A stretch of DNA of 35,084 nucleotides from Candidatus Enterocloster excrementipullorum. GTDB lineage: Bacteria > Bacillota > Clostridia > Lachnospirales > Lachnospiraceae. Position 1 is the first letter of the stretch, and every line of letters begins with the position of its first letter. The position numbers and the translations under genes were made by a program. The stretch is taken from NCBI GenBank assembly GCA_019119575.1, contig DWWT01000027.1, positions 1 through 35,084 on the forward strand. Reading direction: 5' to 3'. Below, piece after piece: positions 1 through 9,116 of this stretch. The notes under the pieces are model-generated. The model worked only from the letters and a program-made list of their open reading frames with translations, searched no databases and was not told where the DNA came from.

Positions 1-838
1 TGCCGGAGGAATGGCCCTCGGGAAGAGAGACAGTCCCATTGCAGAAATGCCCCCGGACAAACCGCCTGAGACCGGTGTTTTCCTTAAAGGCCGATGCGAT
101 GACCGCTTCGCTCTCGCAGAGGGAGAGAGAAGCGGTTCCCAGCAGCTTGTCCAGCGCAGGGCGGGCGAGAAGGTCAAAGGTGGCAAAGGCAGCAAATGGA
201 TTTCCGGACAGGCTCAGGACGGGTAGATCGCCCAGCCGCCAGAACATGACCGGGGAGCCTGGTTTGATTTTTAAGCGCCAGAAAATGATGTCGCCGCCGC
301 ACATGGCGGCCGTCTGGTGAAGAATGTCCTTCTGTCCCACAGATACGCCGCCGGTGGTAATGATGAAATCGGCCTGCTGCATTTCGTATATCTCCCGGAT
401 GCGCTGGGCGGCGGCCTGCGGGTCGTCCTTCAGCATCTGGATAATGACGGGCTCTGCGCCCAGCTGCCGCAGCCGGGCAGCCAATACATACAGGCTGGAA
501 TTGTATATTTTTCCGGGGAGAAGGGGAGCGCCGGGGAGGCACAGCTCATCTCCGGTGGAGAGCAGGGCGATACGGGGGCGGCGCATCACAGCCCCTGTCA
601 TAATGCGGAGGGCACAGCCTTTTTCAACTCTATGGGAAGAGGGGCGGCCGGCGTATGCGGCATCGCAGACCTGCAGATACACGGGAGTTTCGGGGGATGC
701 ATTGCGGATATCTTCGCTTCGGACCGCATAGCCGTCCAGAGCGGACCGGTCAAAGGGCGGATTATCCATGGGGGCAAAGATGTCTTTGGCGAGAAAACGG
801 CCTGCACACTGCTCTAAGGGAAGGCGTTCTGTCTCCAT
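1..838 (-). pseudogene. moeA: MoeA molybdopterin molybdenumtransferase, N-truncated and internally deleted (runs off window start)
   Basis: MoeA inserts molybdate into adenylylated molybdopterin to complete the molybdenum cofactor in the cytoplasm. The minus-strand frame reads PPFDRSALDGYAV near residue 30, RIMTGAVM near 80, then LLSTGDEL, TTGGVSVGQKD, KPGSPVMF and LSGNPFAAFATF, all in MoeA order. Two things are wrong. The protein starts at METERLPLEQ, so the usual N-terminal stretch of about 15-20 residues is missing, and no ribosome site precedes the ATG. Between IMTGAVM and RRPRIALLSTGDEL (junction near residue 85) some 65 residues normally present, most of domain II, are absent although the frame stays open. 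The C-terminus lies outside the window. Identity is secure; loss of function is inferred. A divergent functional variant is possible but unlikely given the adjacent broken ferredoxin gene. Confidence 0.8.
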
Positions 839-840
839 GG

Positions 841-1128
841 AATAAGGATGAAGAGACGAACTTAACGGTTTTTGACAATACGAACTGCATAGGCTGTCAC
901 AGCTGCGCCATGGCCTGCCCCTTTGGGATTCCATCCTTTGGGGAAGAGGGAAAAATGCAGAAGTGTGACGGCTGCATGGTACGGATTAAAAACGGCATGG
1001 AACCTGCCTGTGTCAGGGCCTGCCCGGTGCAGGCCCTGCGGCTGGTGGACATGGATGCAGGGGACGAAGCGGATGAAGAAGCGTCCCTGCAGAAGCTGGG
1101 AAAGGAAATTCTGGAATTTCAGATGTGA
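841..1128 (+). pseudogene. C-terminal fragment of a DmsB/HycB-like 4Fe-4S ferredoxin protein
   Basis: The open frame ending at TGA 1126-1128 carries CIGCHSCAMACPFG, a complete CxxCxxCxxxCP cluster-binding motif, followed by KCDGC and ACVRACPVQAL, the Cys pattern of the last clusters in electron-transfer subunits of molybdopterin oxidoreductases or hydrogenases. Such proteins are usually 150-200 residues; only about 95 remain. There is no in-frame ATG, GTG or TTG with a ribosome site ahead of the homology, and the frame upstream of 841 is merely the antisense of moeA. Family-like sequence (DEETNLTVFDNTNC) begins right at the moeA start, so this is a junction and not a gene start. A terminator follows at 1133. 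It is probably a remnant of an electron-transfer subunit once divergent from moeA. Confidence 0.75.
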
Positions 1129-1132
1129 GAAG

Positions 1133-1168
1133 AAATGGCATGGCCGGAACGCGGCTGTGCCATTTTTC
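1133..1168 (+). terminator. Intrinsic terminator after the ferredoxin fragment
   Basis: Arms 1133-1146 and 1152-1165 pair over 14 positions with two G-T wobbles around a 5-nt loop, followed by a T run at 1163-1167. It sits 4 nt after the stop codon of the ferredoxin fragment. Confidence 0.8.
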
Positions 1169-1177
1169 AATTGTTTC

Positions 1178-1206
1178 TTGACATTTCGGCCGAATCTGAC
1201 TACGCT
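1178..1206 (+). promoter_or_regulatory. Probable sigma-A promoter for the M28 peptidase gene
   Basis: A perfect TTGACA (1178-1183) is followed after 17 nt by TACGCT (1201-1206), a weak -10. It lies between the upstream terminator and the ATG at 1261. Confidence 0.45.
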
Positions 1207-1260
1207 TAACGAAGAAAGTATTGGGATGGGAAATCTTTCAATGGAAATGGTGAGGTAGAA

Positions 1261-3426
1261 ATGAAAACACAGAGAGAATGGGAACAGGCATTGATTGAGG
1301 GCGTCGATACGGCGTATTCCTATGCGTTTGCCAGAAAAATGGAAATTCCCCGGACGAACCCGGTTTTAGGGTATCGGACGGCCGGCTCCCTGGCAGAGAG
1401 ACAGACGGGGGAGATGATAGCCGCGGAGATGGAGCGCATCGGCCTTTCTCAAGTGTGCCGTGACCGTATACAGGTGGATCGCTGGGAATTTGAGCGGGCC
1501 GTGATGCGCTACAGAGACCGGAAAGGAAAGGAGCATGTCTTTGAGCTGGGGGCATACCAGACGCAGTTCGTGACAGACGGGCCGAAGCCCTTTTCTTTGG
1601 CATACCTGGGAAAAGCCACGGCCGACTGTTATAAAAACGCGGATGTAAAGGGCAAGCTGGTGATGGGTGATATCAACCAGAGGGAGGAATGGTGGATCAA
1701 TTTTCCTGTGTATCAGGCGCGCATAAAAGGCGCGGCCGCCTTTATTGCCGTACAGGAACAGGGCTACGGGGAGGTTCACCCCGCAGCGCTCAACGCCCAG
1801 GATATCGCCGGGCCGGAAGATGCCCCGGCTTTTTCCATGTCCCAGGCAGATGCGGCCATCATCAAGGCGGACATAGAAGAACGGGTCCGGGAGGGAAAAG
1901 AACCGGAAGTTCTGGTATGGTTTGATGCGGCAAGCCGGGTAGAGAGGGGGCAGGAAACGTGGAATATTCTGGGGAGCATTCCGGGAAAGGAGCCGGACGG
2001 GATAATCCTTTTGTCTGCCCATTATGACTCGTATTTTAATGGTTTTCAAGATGATAATACGGCGGTTTCCATGATGCTCGGGATCGCAAAGACCCTCCTG
2101 GCCATCGGCTACAGGCCCAGGAAAACCCTTGTGTTCTGCGCGCTGGCGGCGGAGGAGTGGGGAATCGCGGATTCCAAATATGACTGGTCCACGGGGGCGT
2201 ATCAGGAAGTGTTCAGAACGCGGCCGGAGTGGAGAGGAAAGGTGATGGCGGATTTGAATTTTGAGCTCCCTGCTTACGCCCACGGGCGAAAGGACGGGGT
2301 GCGCTGCACGTATGAGTATGCCGGATATATGGAGGAATTTATCCGGGAATTCTGCGGCCGCCACCCGCAGCTGTACTCCCGGGCATATCCCGAAGGCGTG
2401 GAAGTCGTCTGCCCCATACAAACCTGGTCGGATGATTTTTCTATGGCCATCGGAGGAATCCCCTCCATGGTCAATGAGTTCAGCGCCGGAGAATTTATGG
2501 AAACCCATTATCACTCCCAGTTTGACAGCGAGGCATTTTACGACGAAGGGGTTTATCGGTTTCACCATCAGCTCTACGGGAGTCTGGTGATTGCTCTGGA
2601 TCATCTGGCAGCGGCGCCGCTGGACTTTGAACGGGTATTTTATGCGCTGCAAAGCAGCGTGGATCCCCAAATTGCCGGACAGGCCGCGGCCTGGGCCGGA
2701 CAGGATCGCGCCGGACAGGAACGCTCCGGGGAGGCAGAAGACAGATATGGAATTTTGTCCCGGGAAATTGCAAAGGCCATAGAGGCGGCCGGAAGCCTGC
2801 GAAAGGAACTGTGGACAGCAAATGCCAGATACAGGGCCTGCCTGGAGGCGGGAGATGAGGAGGGGGCAATGGCGGAATGGGAGGCTGCCCGTCCCCTTCG
2901 AATCCGTTCCATGGAAGCATTTCAAAAAGAGCAGGACTGGCTGGTCCGCTTAAACTGGCACGATGAGGTGCTCTTTCCGCAGGAGGCTTCCCAGAATAAC
3001 CTGCGGGCTATCCTGCGGGCCCGGGAACGTCTGGACGCAGGGGATGTATCAGGAGCCCTGGAGGCGATATATGAGATTGACAATAACCGGTATGCCTTTC
3101 AATTTGAGGAGGAGGTATTTCTCTACTTTACGGAGTATGTTCTGGCACAGCCGGGGGAGCGTCTCCAGTGGGGAAAAGGGAGGATTCTCCACCATGAAAA
3201 TCTGTTCGCCCTGGTGCGGAGCCTGATCAGAAAGGTACGGGAGGCAGGGATTGAAAAAAGATGCCTGACGGAGGAAATTCAGCTTCTGGCCCAAACTGCG
3301 GCCAGACAGGAGCGGTGCCTGCGGGATGATATCGCATATATCACGGAAGCAGTGAGAAAACTGGAGGCCATTATACGGCCTTTGGCAGGACGAGAAACTG
3401 CCCGCCGTCCCGACTGCTGTGAATAA
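1261..3426 (+). CDS. M28-family zinc metallopeptidase, intracellular, with long C-terminal extension
   Basis: Predicted zinc-dependent aminopeptidase-like hydrolase of 721 residues. Metal ligands of the M28 fold are visible in order: H254 and D256 in SAHYDSYFNG, D264 or D265 in FQDDNTAV, the E298-E299 pair in ALAAEEWG, D331 in VMADLNFE, and H416 or H418 in ETHYHSQFD. A PA-like insert (roughly residues 100-230, with KGKLVMGDI and ARIKGAAAFI) precedes the catalytic core. There is no signal peptide, so it should act in the cytoplasm, probably on peptides. Residues from about 450 to 721 are rich in Ala, Glu and Arg and look helical; I do not recognise this part. GAGG upstream supports the ATG. 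A GNAT acetyltransferase gene follows after 17 nt and is probably cotranscribed. The exact substrate cannot be told. Confidence 0.85.
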   Translation: MKTQREWEQALIEGVDTAYSYAFARKMEIPRTNPVLGYRTAGSLAERQTGEMIAAEMERIGLSQVCRDRIQVDRWEFERAVMRYRDRKGKEHVFELGAYQTQFVTDGPKPFSLAYLGKATADCYKNADVKGKLVMGDINQREEWWINFPVYQARIKGAAAFIAVQEQGYGEVHPAALNAQDIAGPEDAPAFSMSQADAAIIKADIEERVREGKEPEVLVWFDAASRVERGQETWNILGSIPGKEPDGIILLSAHYDSYFNGFQDDNTAVSMMLGIAKTLLAIGYRPRKTLVFCALAAEEWGIADSKYDWSTGAYQEVFRTRPEWRGKVMADLNFELPAYAHGRKDGVRCTYEYAGYMEEFIREFCGRHPQLYSRAYPEGVEVVCPIQTWSDDFSMAIGGIPSMVNEFSAGEFMETHYHSQFDSEAFYDEGVYRFHHQLYGSLVIALDHLAAAPLDFERVFYALQSSVDPQIAGQAAAWAGQDRAGQERSGEAEDRYGILSREIAKAIEAAGSLRKELWTANARYRACLEAGDEEGAMAEWEAARPLRIRSMEAFQKEQDWLVRLNWHDEVLFPQEASQNNLRAILRARERLDAGDVSGALEAIYEIDNNRYAFQFEEEVFLYFTEYVLAQPGERLQWGKGRILHHENLFALVRSLIRKVREAGIEKRCLTEEIQLLAQTAARQERCLRDDIAYITEAVRKLEAIIRPLAGRETARRPDCCE

Positions 3427-3443
3427 AGAGAGACGAGGAGAGA

Positions 3444-4082
3444 ATGATGGAAAGCCAGAAATTATACAGGGTGAAGCGGGAGGATTTCCCTAAGCTGGAG
3501 GAACTGCTGTCCAGATGCTTTATGCAGGATCCTCTTTACTGCAAGCTGATTCCGGATGAAAAAACCAGGGAAAGGCTTTTGCCCAAGCTGTTTGCCTGCG
3601 ACCTGACAGAATTTTTTGATACCTGTGAAATTTATTCGGACAGCCAGGAGATGAATTCCCTTTTGGTGGTGTCCGATGAATCAGAGCCATATAATCCGCT
3701 GACCTATTATTTGGCGGAAGCCTGGGCAAATGTAAAGACAGATGAATATCTCATAATGGAAGATCCCAGCCTGAAAACGCTTTGGAATTTTGTGCTGGGC
3801 CGGGACTATCTGAACTCCCGGTGGACGGACCAGCTCCACCAGGAGGACAGGCTTCATGTGATTTATCTGGCTGTTCGCCCGGAAATGCAGCACCACGGCC
3901 TGGCGGCCCTCCTCATGCAGGAGGTGATTGCCTGGGCGGATTCCCACCGGCTGATGATTTCTCTGGAAACCCACAATCCGGGGAATGTGCCTTTGTATGA
4001 GCACTTTGGATTTAAGGTTTACGGAGTGCTGGAGAAACATTTTGGATTGAAGCAATACTGCATGATACGGGAAATTATATAA
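3444..4082 (+). CDS. GNAT family N-acetyltransferase
   Basis: A 212-residue protein whose C-terminal half carries the GNAT acetyl-CoA site: the strand LHVIYLAVRP, then the pyrophosphate loop QHHGLAALLMQEV (near residues 149-161), and ETHNPGNVPLYEHFGF, the usual end of the fold. The first 90 residues are typical of acetyltransferases that act on small molecules or N-termini (MQDPLYCKLIPDE). A ribosome site (gaggaga) lies just before ATGATG; either ATG could be used. It follows the M28 peptidase by 17 nt, so the two are probably one transcript. The acceptor substrate is unknown. Confidence 0.8.
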   Translation: MMESQKLYRVKREDFPKLEELLSRCFMQDPLYCKLIPDEKTRERLLPKLFACDLTEFFDTCEIYSDSQEMNSLLVVSDESEPYNPLTYYLAEAWANVKTDEYLIMEDPSLKTLWNFVLGRDYLNSRWTDQLHQEDRLHVIYLAVRPEMQHHGLAALLMQEVIAWADSHRLMISLETHNPGNVPLYEHFGFKVYGVLEKHFGLKQYCMIREII

Positions 4083-4146
4083 CTCAATATTATAGTACCG
4101 ATTCCAAACTCGTATATTTCATAATAGGAAAACTCCCTCGGAAAGC

Positions 4147-4175
4147 TTGAAATACCTTTTCAAATAGGATATGAT
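4147..4175 (+). promoter_or_regulatory. Sigma-A promoter for leuB-ilvD-ilvB
   Basis: TTGAAA (4147-4152), 17-nt spacer, TATGAT (4170-4175). It is the only strong promoter in the 160-nt gap before leuB. No T-box (AGGGTGG-type) sequence or leader terminator is seen between it and the gene. Confidence 0.7.
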
Positions 4176-4242
4176 TGAAGGAAACCATATTATTTTGGGA
4201 AACTATAACTTAAAGTGATATATGGAAGGGGAGACAGGCGAA

Positions 4243-5331
4243 GTGAGTTATAATATTACGCTGATTCCGGGAGACGGAATCGGACCGGAAATTGTCCGGG
4301 AGGCAAAAAAGGTCCTTGATAAGGTCGGACAGGTATACGGCTATGACTTTCAGTATAAGGAGATTTTGATGGGCGGCTGCTCCATTGATGCGTATGGCGT
4401 GCCTCTGACGGACGAGGCGCTTGAGACGGCGAAAAACAGTGACGCCGTGCTTCTGGGCGCTGTGGGCGGCAATGTGGGAAATTCCCGCTGGTACGACGTG
4501 GCGCCGAACCTGCGGCCCGAGGCCGGACTTTTGGCCATCCGAAAGGGACTGGGCCTGTTCGCCAATATGCGTCCCGCGTATCTCTACAAGGAGCTGGCAG
4601 GGGCCTGCCCCTTAAAGGAGGAGATTATCGGGGACGGCTTTGACATGGTGATTATGCGGGAGCTCACCGGCGGTCTGTATTTCGGGGACCGGTACACAAA
4701 GGAGATCGACGGGGTGATGACCGCGGTGGACACCCTCACGTACAATGAAAAGGAGATACGCCGCATCGCGGTGCGGGCCTTTGACATCGCCATGAAGCGC
4801 AGGAAAAAGGTGACCAGCGTGGACAAGGCCAATGTGCTGGACTCTTCCCGGCTGTGGAGGAAGGTTGTGGAGGATGTGGCGAAGGATTACCCGGAGGTGG
4901 AGCTCTCCCACATGCTGGTTGACAACTGCGCCATGCAGCTTGTGATGAATCCGGGCCAGTTCGATGTGATTCTGACGGAGAACATGTTCGGGGATATCCT
5001 CTCCGACGAGGCCAGCATGATCACCGGATCCATCGGCATGCTCTCCTCCGCCAGCTTAAATGAGAGCAAATTCGGCCTTTATGAGCCGAGCCACGGCTCT
5101 GCACCGGATATCGCGGGCAAAGATATTGCGAATCCGATCGCCACGATTTTGTCAGCAGCCATGCTGCTTCGGTATTCTCTGGATATGGATAAGGAGGCGG
5201 CGGCTGTGGAGGCAGCGGTGCAGGAGGTGCTCACGGAAGGGTGGCGCACGGCGGACATTATGGCCCCGGGATGCCGGCAGGCGGGCACAGCCCAGATGGG
5301 CAGTCTGATCGCGGATAAGCTGTCAAAGTAA
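4243..5331 (+). CDS. leuB: 3-isopropylmalate dehydrogenase
   Basis: Oxidatively decarboxylates 3-isopropylmalate to 2-ketoisocaproate with NAD+, the third step of leucine synthesis. The protein reads [14 protein letters not shown] at the N-terminus, [21 protein letters not shown] (substrate-binding arginines), GGLYFGDRY with the catalytic Tyr, VDKANVL with the catalytic Lys, the metal-binding aspartates in DNCAMQLV and DILSDEAS, and [18 protein letters not shown] for NAD. I prefer the GTG at 4243 because GGGGAG lies 9 nt upstream and the protein then starts just before [10 protein letters not shown] as in homologues (362 residues). An in-frame ATG at 4222 would add 7 residues but has no ribosome site. 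It is the first gene of the leuB-ilvD-ilvB operon; leuA and leuCD are not in the window. Confidence 0.95.
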   Translation: MSYNITLIPGDGIGPEIVREAKKVLDKVGQVYGYDFQYKEILMGGCSIDAYGVPLTDEALETAKNSDAVLLGAVGGNVGNSRWYDVAPNLRPEAGLLAIRKGLGLFANMRPAYLYKELAGACPLKEEIIGDGFDMVIMRELTGGLYFGDRYTKEIDGVMTAVDTLTYNEKEIRRIAVRAFDIAMKRRKKVTSVDKANVLDSSRLWRKVVEDVAKDYPEVELSHMLVDNCAMQLVMNPGQFDVILTENMFGDILSDEASMITGSIGMLSSASLNESKFGLYEPSHGSAPDIAGKDIANPIATILSAAMLLRYSLDMDKEAAAVEAAVQEVLTEGWRTADIMAPGCRQAGTAQMGSLIADKLSK

Positions 5332-5447
5332 ACCTGCATGCGCCCGGCGGGCGGGTGTGCGGCCAAACCGTGAAAATCTGGCGCGCACATTGGAATGGAT
5401 AATAATGGATAATAACGGGAAACCGGCAGATTAGGAGGATAAAGCAA

Positions 5448-7115
5448 ATGAAAAGCGATGCAGTAAAAACAGGTATGCAGCAGGCGCCTCACAGGTCCCT
5501 GTTCAATGCGCTGGGAATGACGGAAGAAGAATTAAAGAAGCCCCTGGTGGGGATTGTCAGCTCTTACAATGAGATCGTGCCGGGCCACATGAACCTGGAC
5601 AAGATTGTGGAGGCAGTGAAGCTGGGCGTGGCCATGGCGGGAGGAACCCCGGTTGTGTTCCCGGCCATTGCGGTCTGCGACGGCATCGCCATGGGCCATA
5701 TCGGCATGAAGTATTCCCTGGTAACCCGGGATCTGATCGCGGACTCCACGGAATGCATGGCCATCGCCCACCAGTTTGACGCCCTGGTGATGGTGCCCAA
5801 CTGCGACAAGAACGTGCCCGGCCTTCTCATGGCTGCCGCCCGGATCAATGTGCCCACGGTGTTTGTCAGCGGCGGCCCCATGCTGGCCGGACACGTGAAG
5901 GGCCACAAGACCAGCCTTTCCAGCATGTTTGAGGCGGTGGGCGCCTATGCGGCAGGGAAGATGACGGAGGAGGATGTGAAGGAGTACGAGAACAAGACCT
6001 GCCCCACCTGCGGCTCCTGCTCCGGCATGTACACCGCCAACAGCATGAACTGCCTGACCGAGGTGCTGGGCATGGGCCTTCAGGGCAACGGCACCATCCC
6101 CGCCGTGTACTCTGAGCGCATCAAGCTGGCAAAGCACGCCGGCATGCAGGTCATGGAGATGTACCGGAAAAATATACGCCCCAGGGATATTATGACAAAA
6201 GAGGCGTTCATGAACGCTTTGACCATGGATATGGCGCTGGGATGTTCCACCAACAGCATGCTGCACCTTCCGGCCATCGCCCATGAGGCCGGCGTGGAAC
6301 TGAACGTGGATATTGCGAATGAAATCAGCGCGAGGACGCCGAATCTCTGCCACCTGGCGCCGGCAGGCCCTACCTATATAGAGGATTTGAATGAGGCGGG
6401 CGGCATTTACGCGGTGATGAACGAGATCAGCAAGAAGGGGCTTTTAAACCTGGACTGCATGACCGTCACGGGAAAGACCGTGGGGGAGAATATCAAGGAT
6501 TGCGTCAACAAGAACCCGGAGGTAATCCGCCCCATTGACAATCCCTACAGCCAGACCGGCGGCATCGCTATCCTGCGGGGCAACCTGGCTCCGGATTCCG
6601 CGGTGGTGAAGCGCTCCGCCGTGGCTCCCGAGATGTTAAAGCATGAGGGGCCGGCCCGCGTATTTGACTGCGAGGAAGATGCCATCGCGGCCATCAAGGG
6701 CGGATCCATCAAGGCCGGAGACGTGGTGGTTATCCGCTACGAGGGCCCCAAGGGCGGCCCGGGCATGCGGGAGATGTTAAATCCCACCTCGGCCATCGCA
6801 GGCATGGGACTTGGCTCCACGGTGGCTCTGATCACGGACGGACGGTTCTCCGGAGCTTCCCGGGGCGCCTCCATCGGTCATGTATCTCCCGAGGCGGCCA
6901 TGGGAGGCCCCATCGCCCTGGTGGAGGAAGGCGACATGATTTCCATTGACATTGACAATCACCAGCTGAATGTTCTGGTTTCGGATGAGGAGCTGGCGGC
7001 CAGAAAGGCCAAATGGCAGCCCAGGGAGCCCAAGGTGACCACCGGGTATCTGGCGCGGTACGCCTCCCTGGTGACATCCGCGGACAAGGGCGCGGTGCTC
7101 CAGGTGAGAAAGTAG
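5448..7115 (+). CDS. ilvD: Dihydroxy-acid dehydratase
   Basis: Dehydrates 2,3-dihydroxy-isovalerate or -methylvalerate to the 2-keto acids in valine and isoleucine synthesis. At 555 residues it is of normal length for the IlvD/Edd family. Fe-S ligand cysteines are visible at C119 (PNCDKNVPG) and in the CPTCGSCSG cluster (C185, C188, C191). The substrate and Mg region [19 protein letters not shown] is intact near the C-terminus. A strong ribosome site (taggagg) precedes the ATG. It lies 116 nt after leuB in a gap with no terminator and a 10-bp tandem repeat (5395-5414), and 110 nt before ilvB. The oxygen sensitivity of such Fe-S dehydratases fits an anaerobe. Confidence 0.96.
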   Translation: MKSDAVKTGMQQAPHRSLFNALGMTEEELKKPLVGIVSSYNEIVPGHMNLDKIVEAVKLGVAMAGGTPVVFPAIAVCDGIAMGHIGMKYSLVTRDLIADSTECMAIAHQFDALVMVPNCDKNVPGLLMAAARINVPTVFVSGGPMLAGHVKGHKTSLSSMFEAVGAYAAGKMTEEDVKEYENKTCPTCGSCSGMYTANSMNCLTEVLGMGLQGNGTIPAVYSERIKLAKHAGMQVMEMYRKNIRPRDIMTKEAFMNALTMDMALGCSTNSMLHLPAIAHEAGVELNVDIANEISARTPNLCHLAPAGPTYIEDLNEAGGIYAVMNEISKKGLLNLDCMTVTGKTVGENIKDCVNKNPEVIRPIDNPYSQTGGIAILRGNLAPDSAVVKRSAVAPEMLKHEGPARVFDCEEDAIAAIKGGSIKAGDVVVIRYEGPKGGPGMREMLNPTSAIAGMGLGSTVALITDGRFSGASRGASIGHVSPEAAMGGPIALVEEGDMISIDIDNHQLNVLVSDEELAARKAKWQPREPKVTTGYLARYASLVTSADKGAVLQVRK

Positions 7116-7225
7116 GCGCCGGGCAGGCAGCGGGCATTCAGGAACCGGGACAGATCCGGGAGACCGGAGCGGCCCGCCTGCGGGCACGGAAATCGGAATA
7201 TGGATAGAAAAGGAGTACGATATAG

Positions 7226-8908
7226 ATGAGCAAATTGACGGGAGCAGAGATTGTTGTGGAATGCCTGAAGGAACAGGGCGTGGATACCGTATTCGGATAT
7301 CCCGGCGGCGCGATTTTGAATATTTACGATGCCCTGTACCAGCACCAGAATGAGATCACCCATATCCTTACCTCCCACGAGCAGGGAGCCGCCCACGCGG
7401 CGGACGGATATGCCAGGGCTACGGGCCGTGTAGGCGTCTGCATGGCCACCTCAGGGCCCGGCGCGACGAATCTGGTGACAGGTATTGCCACGGCTTACAT
7501 GGATTCCGTGCCGGTGGTGGCCATCACCTGCAACGTGACCAACAACCTTCTGGGAAAGGACAGCTTCCAGGAGATCGATATTACGGGCGTGACCATGCCC
7601 ATCACCAAGTATAATTTCATTGTCAAGGATGTGAACCGCCTGGCAACGGTGATCCGGAGGGCCTTTACCATCGCCCAGACCGGACGCCCCGGCCCGGTGC
7701 TGGTGGATATGACCAAGGACGTAACCGCCGCCTTGTGCGAGTACGAGCGGCAGGAGCCCGAGGAGATTGTGCGTCAGAGCGATACCATCCGGGAGGAGGA
7801 CATGGACCGGGCGGCGGAAATGATCCGCAAGTCCCGCAAGCCCTTCATTTTCGTGGGAGGCGGCGCTATCATTGCCAATGCCTCCGATGAGCTGCGGGCT
7901 TTTGCGCGCAAGATCCAGGCGCCTGTGGCGGACAGCCTGATGGGCAAGGGCGCTTTTGACGGGACGGACGAGCTCTATACCGGCATGGTGGGAATGCACG
8001 GCACCAAGACTTCCAATTTCGGTATTACCGAGGCGGACCTGCTCATCGTGGTGGGCGCCCGGTTCAGCGACCGGGTGACGGGCAATGCATCCAAATTCGC
8101 CAAGAACGCCAAGATTCTCCAGATCGACATCGATCCGGCGGAGATCAATAAGAACATCAAGGTGGACGCCAGCATCATCGGGGACGCAAAGCTGATCCTC
8201 CGGAAGCTCAATGCGCGCCTGGATCCCATGAACCATGACGAGTGGATCGCGCATATTGAGCGCATGAAGGACATGTATCCTCTGCGCTATGACAAGAGCG
8301 TGCTCACCGGCCCCTTTATCGTTCAGACCATTGAGGAAGTCACAAAGGGCGAGGGGATCATTGTCACCGAGGTGGGCCAGCATCAGATGTGGGCGGCTCA
8401 GTATTTCAAATACCGCAGGCCCAGGAGCCTTCTTACCTCCGGCGGCCTGGGAACCATGGGCTACGGACTGGGCGCGGCCATCGGGGCCAAGATGGCCTGC
8501 CGGGACAAGACGGTTATCAATATCGCGGGGGACGGCTGCTTCCGCATGAATATGAACGAGATTGCCACAGCCACTCGGTACAATATCCCCATCATCGAGG
8601 TGGTGGTGAACAACCACGTGCTGGGCATGGTGCGCCAGTGGCAGACCCTGTTCTACGGCAAGCGGTATTCCCAGACAATTCTGAATGACTCGGTTGATTT
8701 TGTGAAGCTGGCGGAGGCCATGGGAGCCAAGGCCTACCGGGTGACCCAGAAGGAGGAGCTGGCGCCGGTTCTTCGGGAGGCCATTTCCCTCAATATCCCG
8801 GTGCTCATTGACTGCCAGATCAGCTGCGACGAGAAGGTATTCCCCATGGTGTCCCCGGGAGCGCCGATTGCAGATGCTTTTGACGATACGGACTTGAAAA
8901 TTAATTAA
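7226..8908 (+). CDS. ilvB: Acetolactate synthase, large (catalytic) subunit
   Basis: Thiamine-diphosphate enzyme that condenses two pyruvates, or pyruvate and 2-ketobutyrate, to start valine, leucine and isoleucine synthesis. Seen: FGYPGGAILNIYDAL at the N-terminus, the ThDP-activating Glu E52 in SHEQGAAHAADGYARATG, the FAD/central domain with VGARFSDRVTG, and the ThDP/Mg motif from GDGCFRMN (D436) to VVNNHVLGMVRQWQ. The 560-residue length and these blocks point to the biosynthetic AHAS type more than catabolic AlsS. A ribosome site (aaaaggag) precedes the ATG. No regulatory small subunit (ilvN/ilvH) or ilvC follows, so these must be elsewhere. The last codons contain the serC promoter. Confidence 0.95.
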   Translation: MSKLTGAEIVVECLKEQGVDTVFGYPGGAILNIYDALYQHQNEITHILTSHEQGAAHAADGYARATGRVGVCMATSGPGATNLVTGIATAYMDSVPVVAITCNVTNNLLGKDSFQEIDITGVTMPITKYNFIVKDVNRLATVIRRAFTIAQTGRPGPVLVDMTKDVTAALCEYERQEPEEIVRQSDTIREEDMDRAAEMIRKSRKPFIFVGGGAIIANASDELRAFARKIQAPVADSLMGKGAFDGTDELYTGMVGMHGTKTSNFGITEADLLIVVGARFSDRVTGNASKFAKNAKILQIDIDPAEINKNIKVDASIIGDAKLILRKLNARLDPMNHDEWIAHIERMKDMYPLRYDKSVLTGPFIVQTIEEVTKGEGIIVTEVGQHQMWAAQYFKYRRPRSLLTSGGLGTMGYGLGAAIGAKMACRDKTVINIAGDGCFRMNMNEIATATRYNIPIIEVVVNNHVLGMVRQWQTLFYGKRYSQTILNDSVDFVKLAEAMGAKAYRVTQKEELAPVLREAISLNIPVLIDCQISCDEKVFPMVSPGAPIADAFDDTDLKIN

Positions 8909-8922
8909 AAACGGTGTATAGT
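8894..8922 (+). promoter_or_regulatory. Sigma-A promoter for serC-serA, inside the 3' end of ilvB
   Basis: TTGAAA (8894-8899), 17 nt, TATAGT (8917-8922). The -35 and spacer overlap the final ilvB codons. Transcription should start near 8929, giving a leader of about 190 nt before the serC ATG. Confidence 0.7.
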
Positions 8923-8928
8923 AGGTTT

Positions 8929-9116
8929 TAACACTTTACAACGGCGTATGGAAAGAGAGGACTTCCCCGCGGGAGGCCCCGGCTCAGGGAAAGTGCAGCG
9001 GTTTGGACGGCTGTTACGGAACAATCCCTGGGATACGGGCGTTTGAATGCAGGGAAGTCATCTGCATATATATTACTAAAGCGTGTGAAAGCGCAGGCAA
9101 AGAGGAGGAGAATGAA
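8929..9116 (+). promoter_or_regulatory. Structured serC leader with two alternative pairings
   Basis: CAGGGA occurs at 8985-8990 and again at 9050-9055, and TCCCTG at 9025-9030 can pair with either. The first pairing extends to 8 bp (8983-8990 with 9025-9032). The second copy is also part of a 6-bp hairpin (9047-9052 with 9062-9067). An inner stem GCAGC/GCTGT lies inside the first pairing. No T-box consensus and no terminator with a T run are present, so any control would be at translation or by an unknown route. I do not recognise the RNA class. Confidence 0.35.

Noticed and set aside
1366..2925. Long open frame (about 519 codons) antisense to the M28 peptidase
   Set aside because: It mirrors the codon bias of the real gene, has no ribosome site and shows no family motifs; same for the long antisense frames over ilvB, serA, the zinc alcohol dehydrogenase and the GlpA-like gene.
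4083..4242. T-box or leucine attenuator ahead of leuB
   Set aside because: No AGGGTGG-type box, no terminator-antiterminator pair and only about 60 nt between predicted start site and gene.
5395..5414. Tandem repeat ATGGATAATA x2 before ilvD
   Set aside because: Only two copies of 10 bp; likely a slippage duplication. No regulator pattern or CRISPR-like spacing.
8948..9046. Short open frame of 32 codons in the serC leader as a leader peptide
   Set aside because: No ribosome site before its ATG and no run of serine, glycine or other regulatory codons; the pairing elements explain the sequence better.
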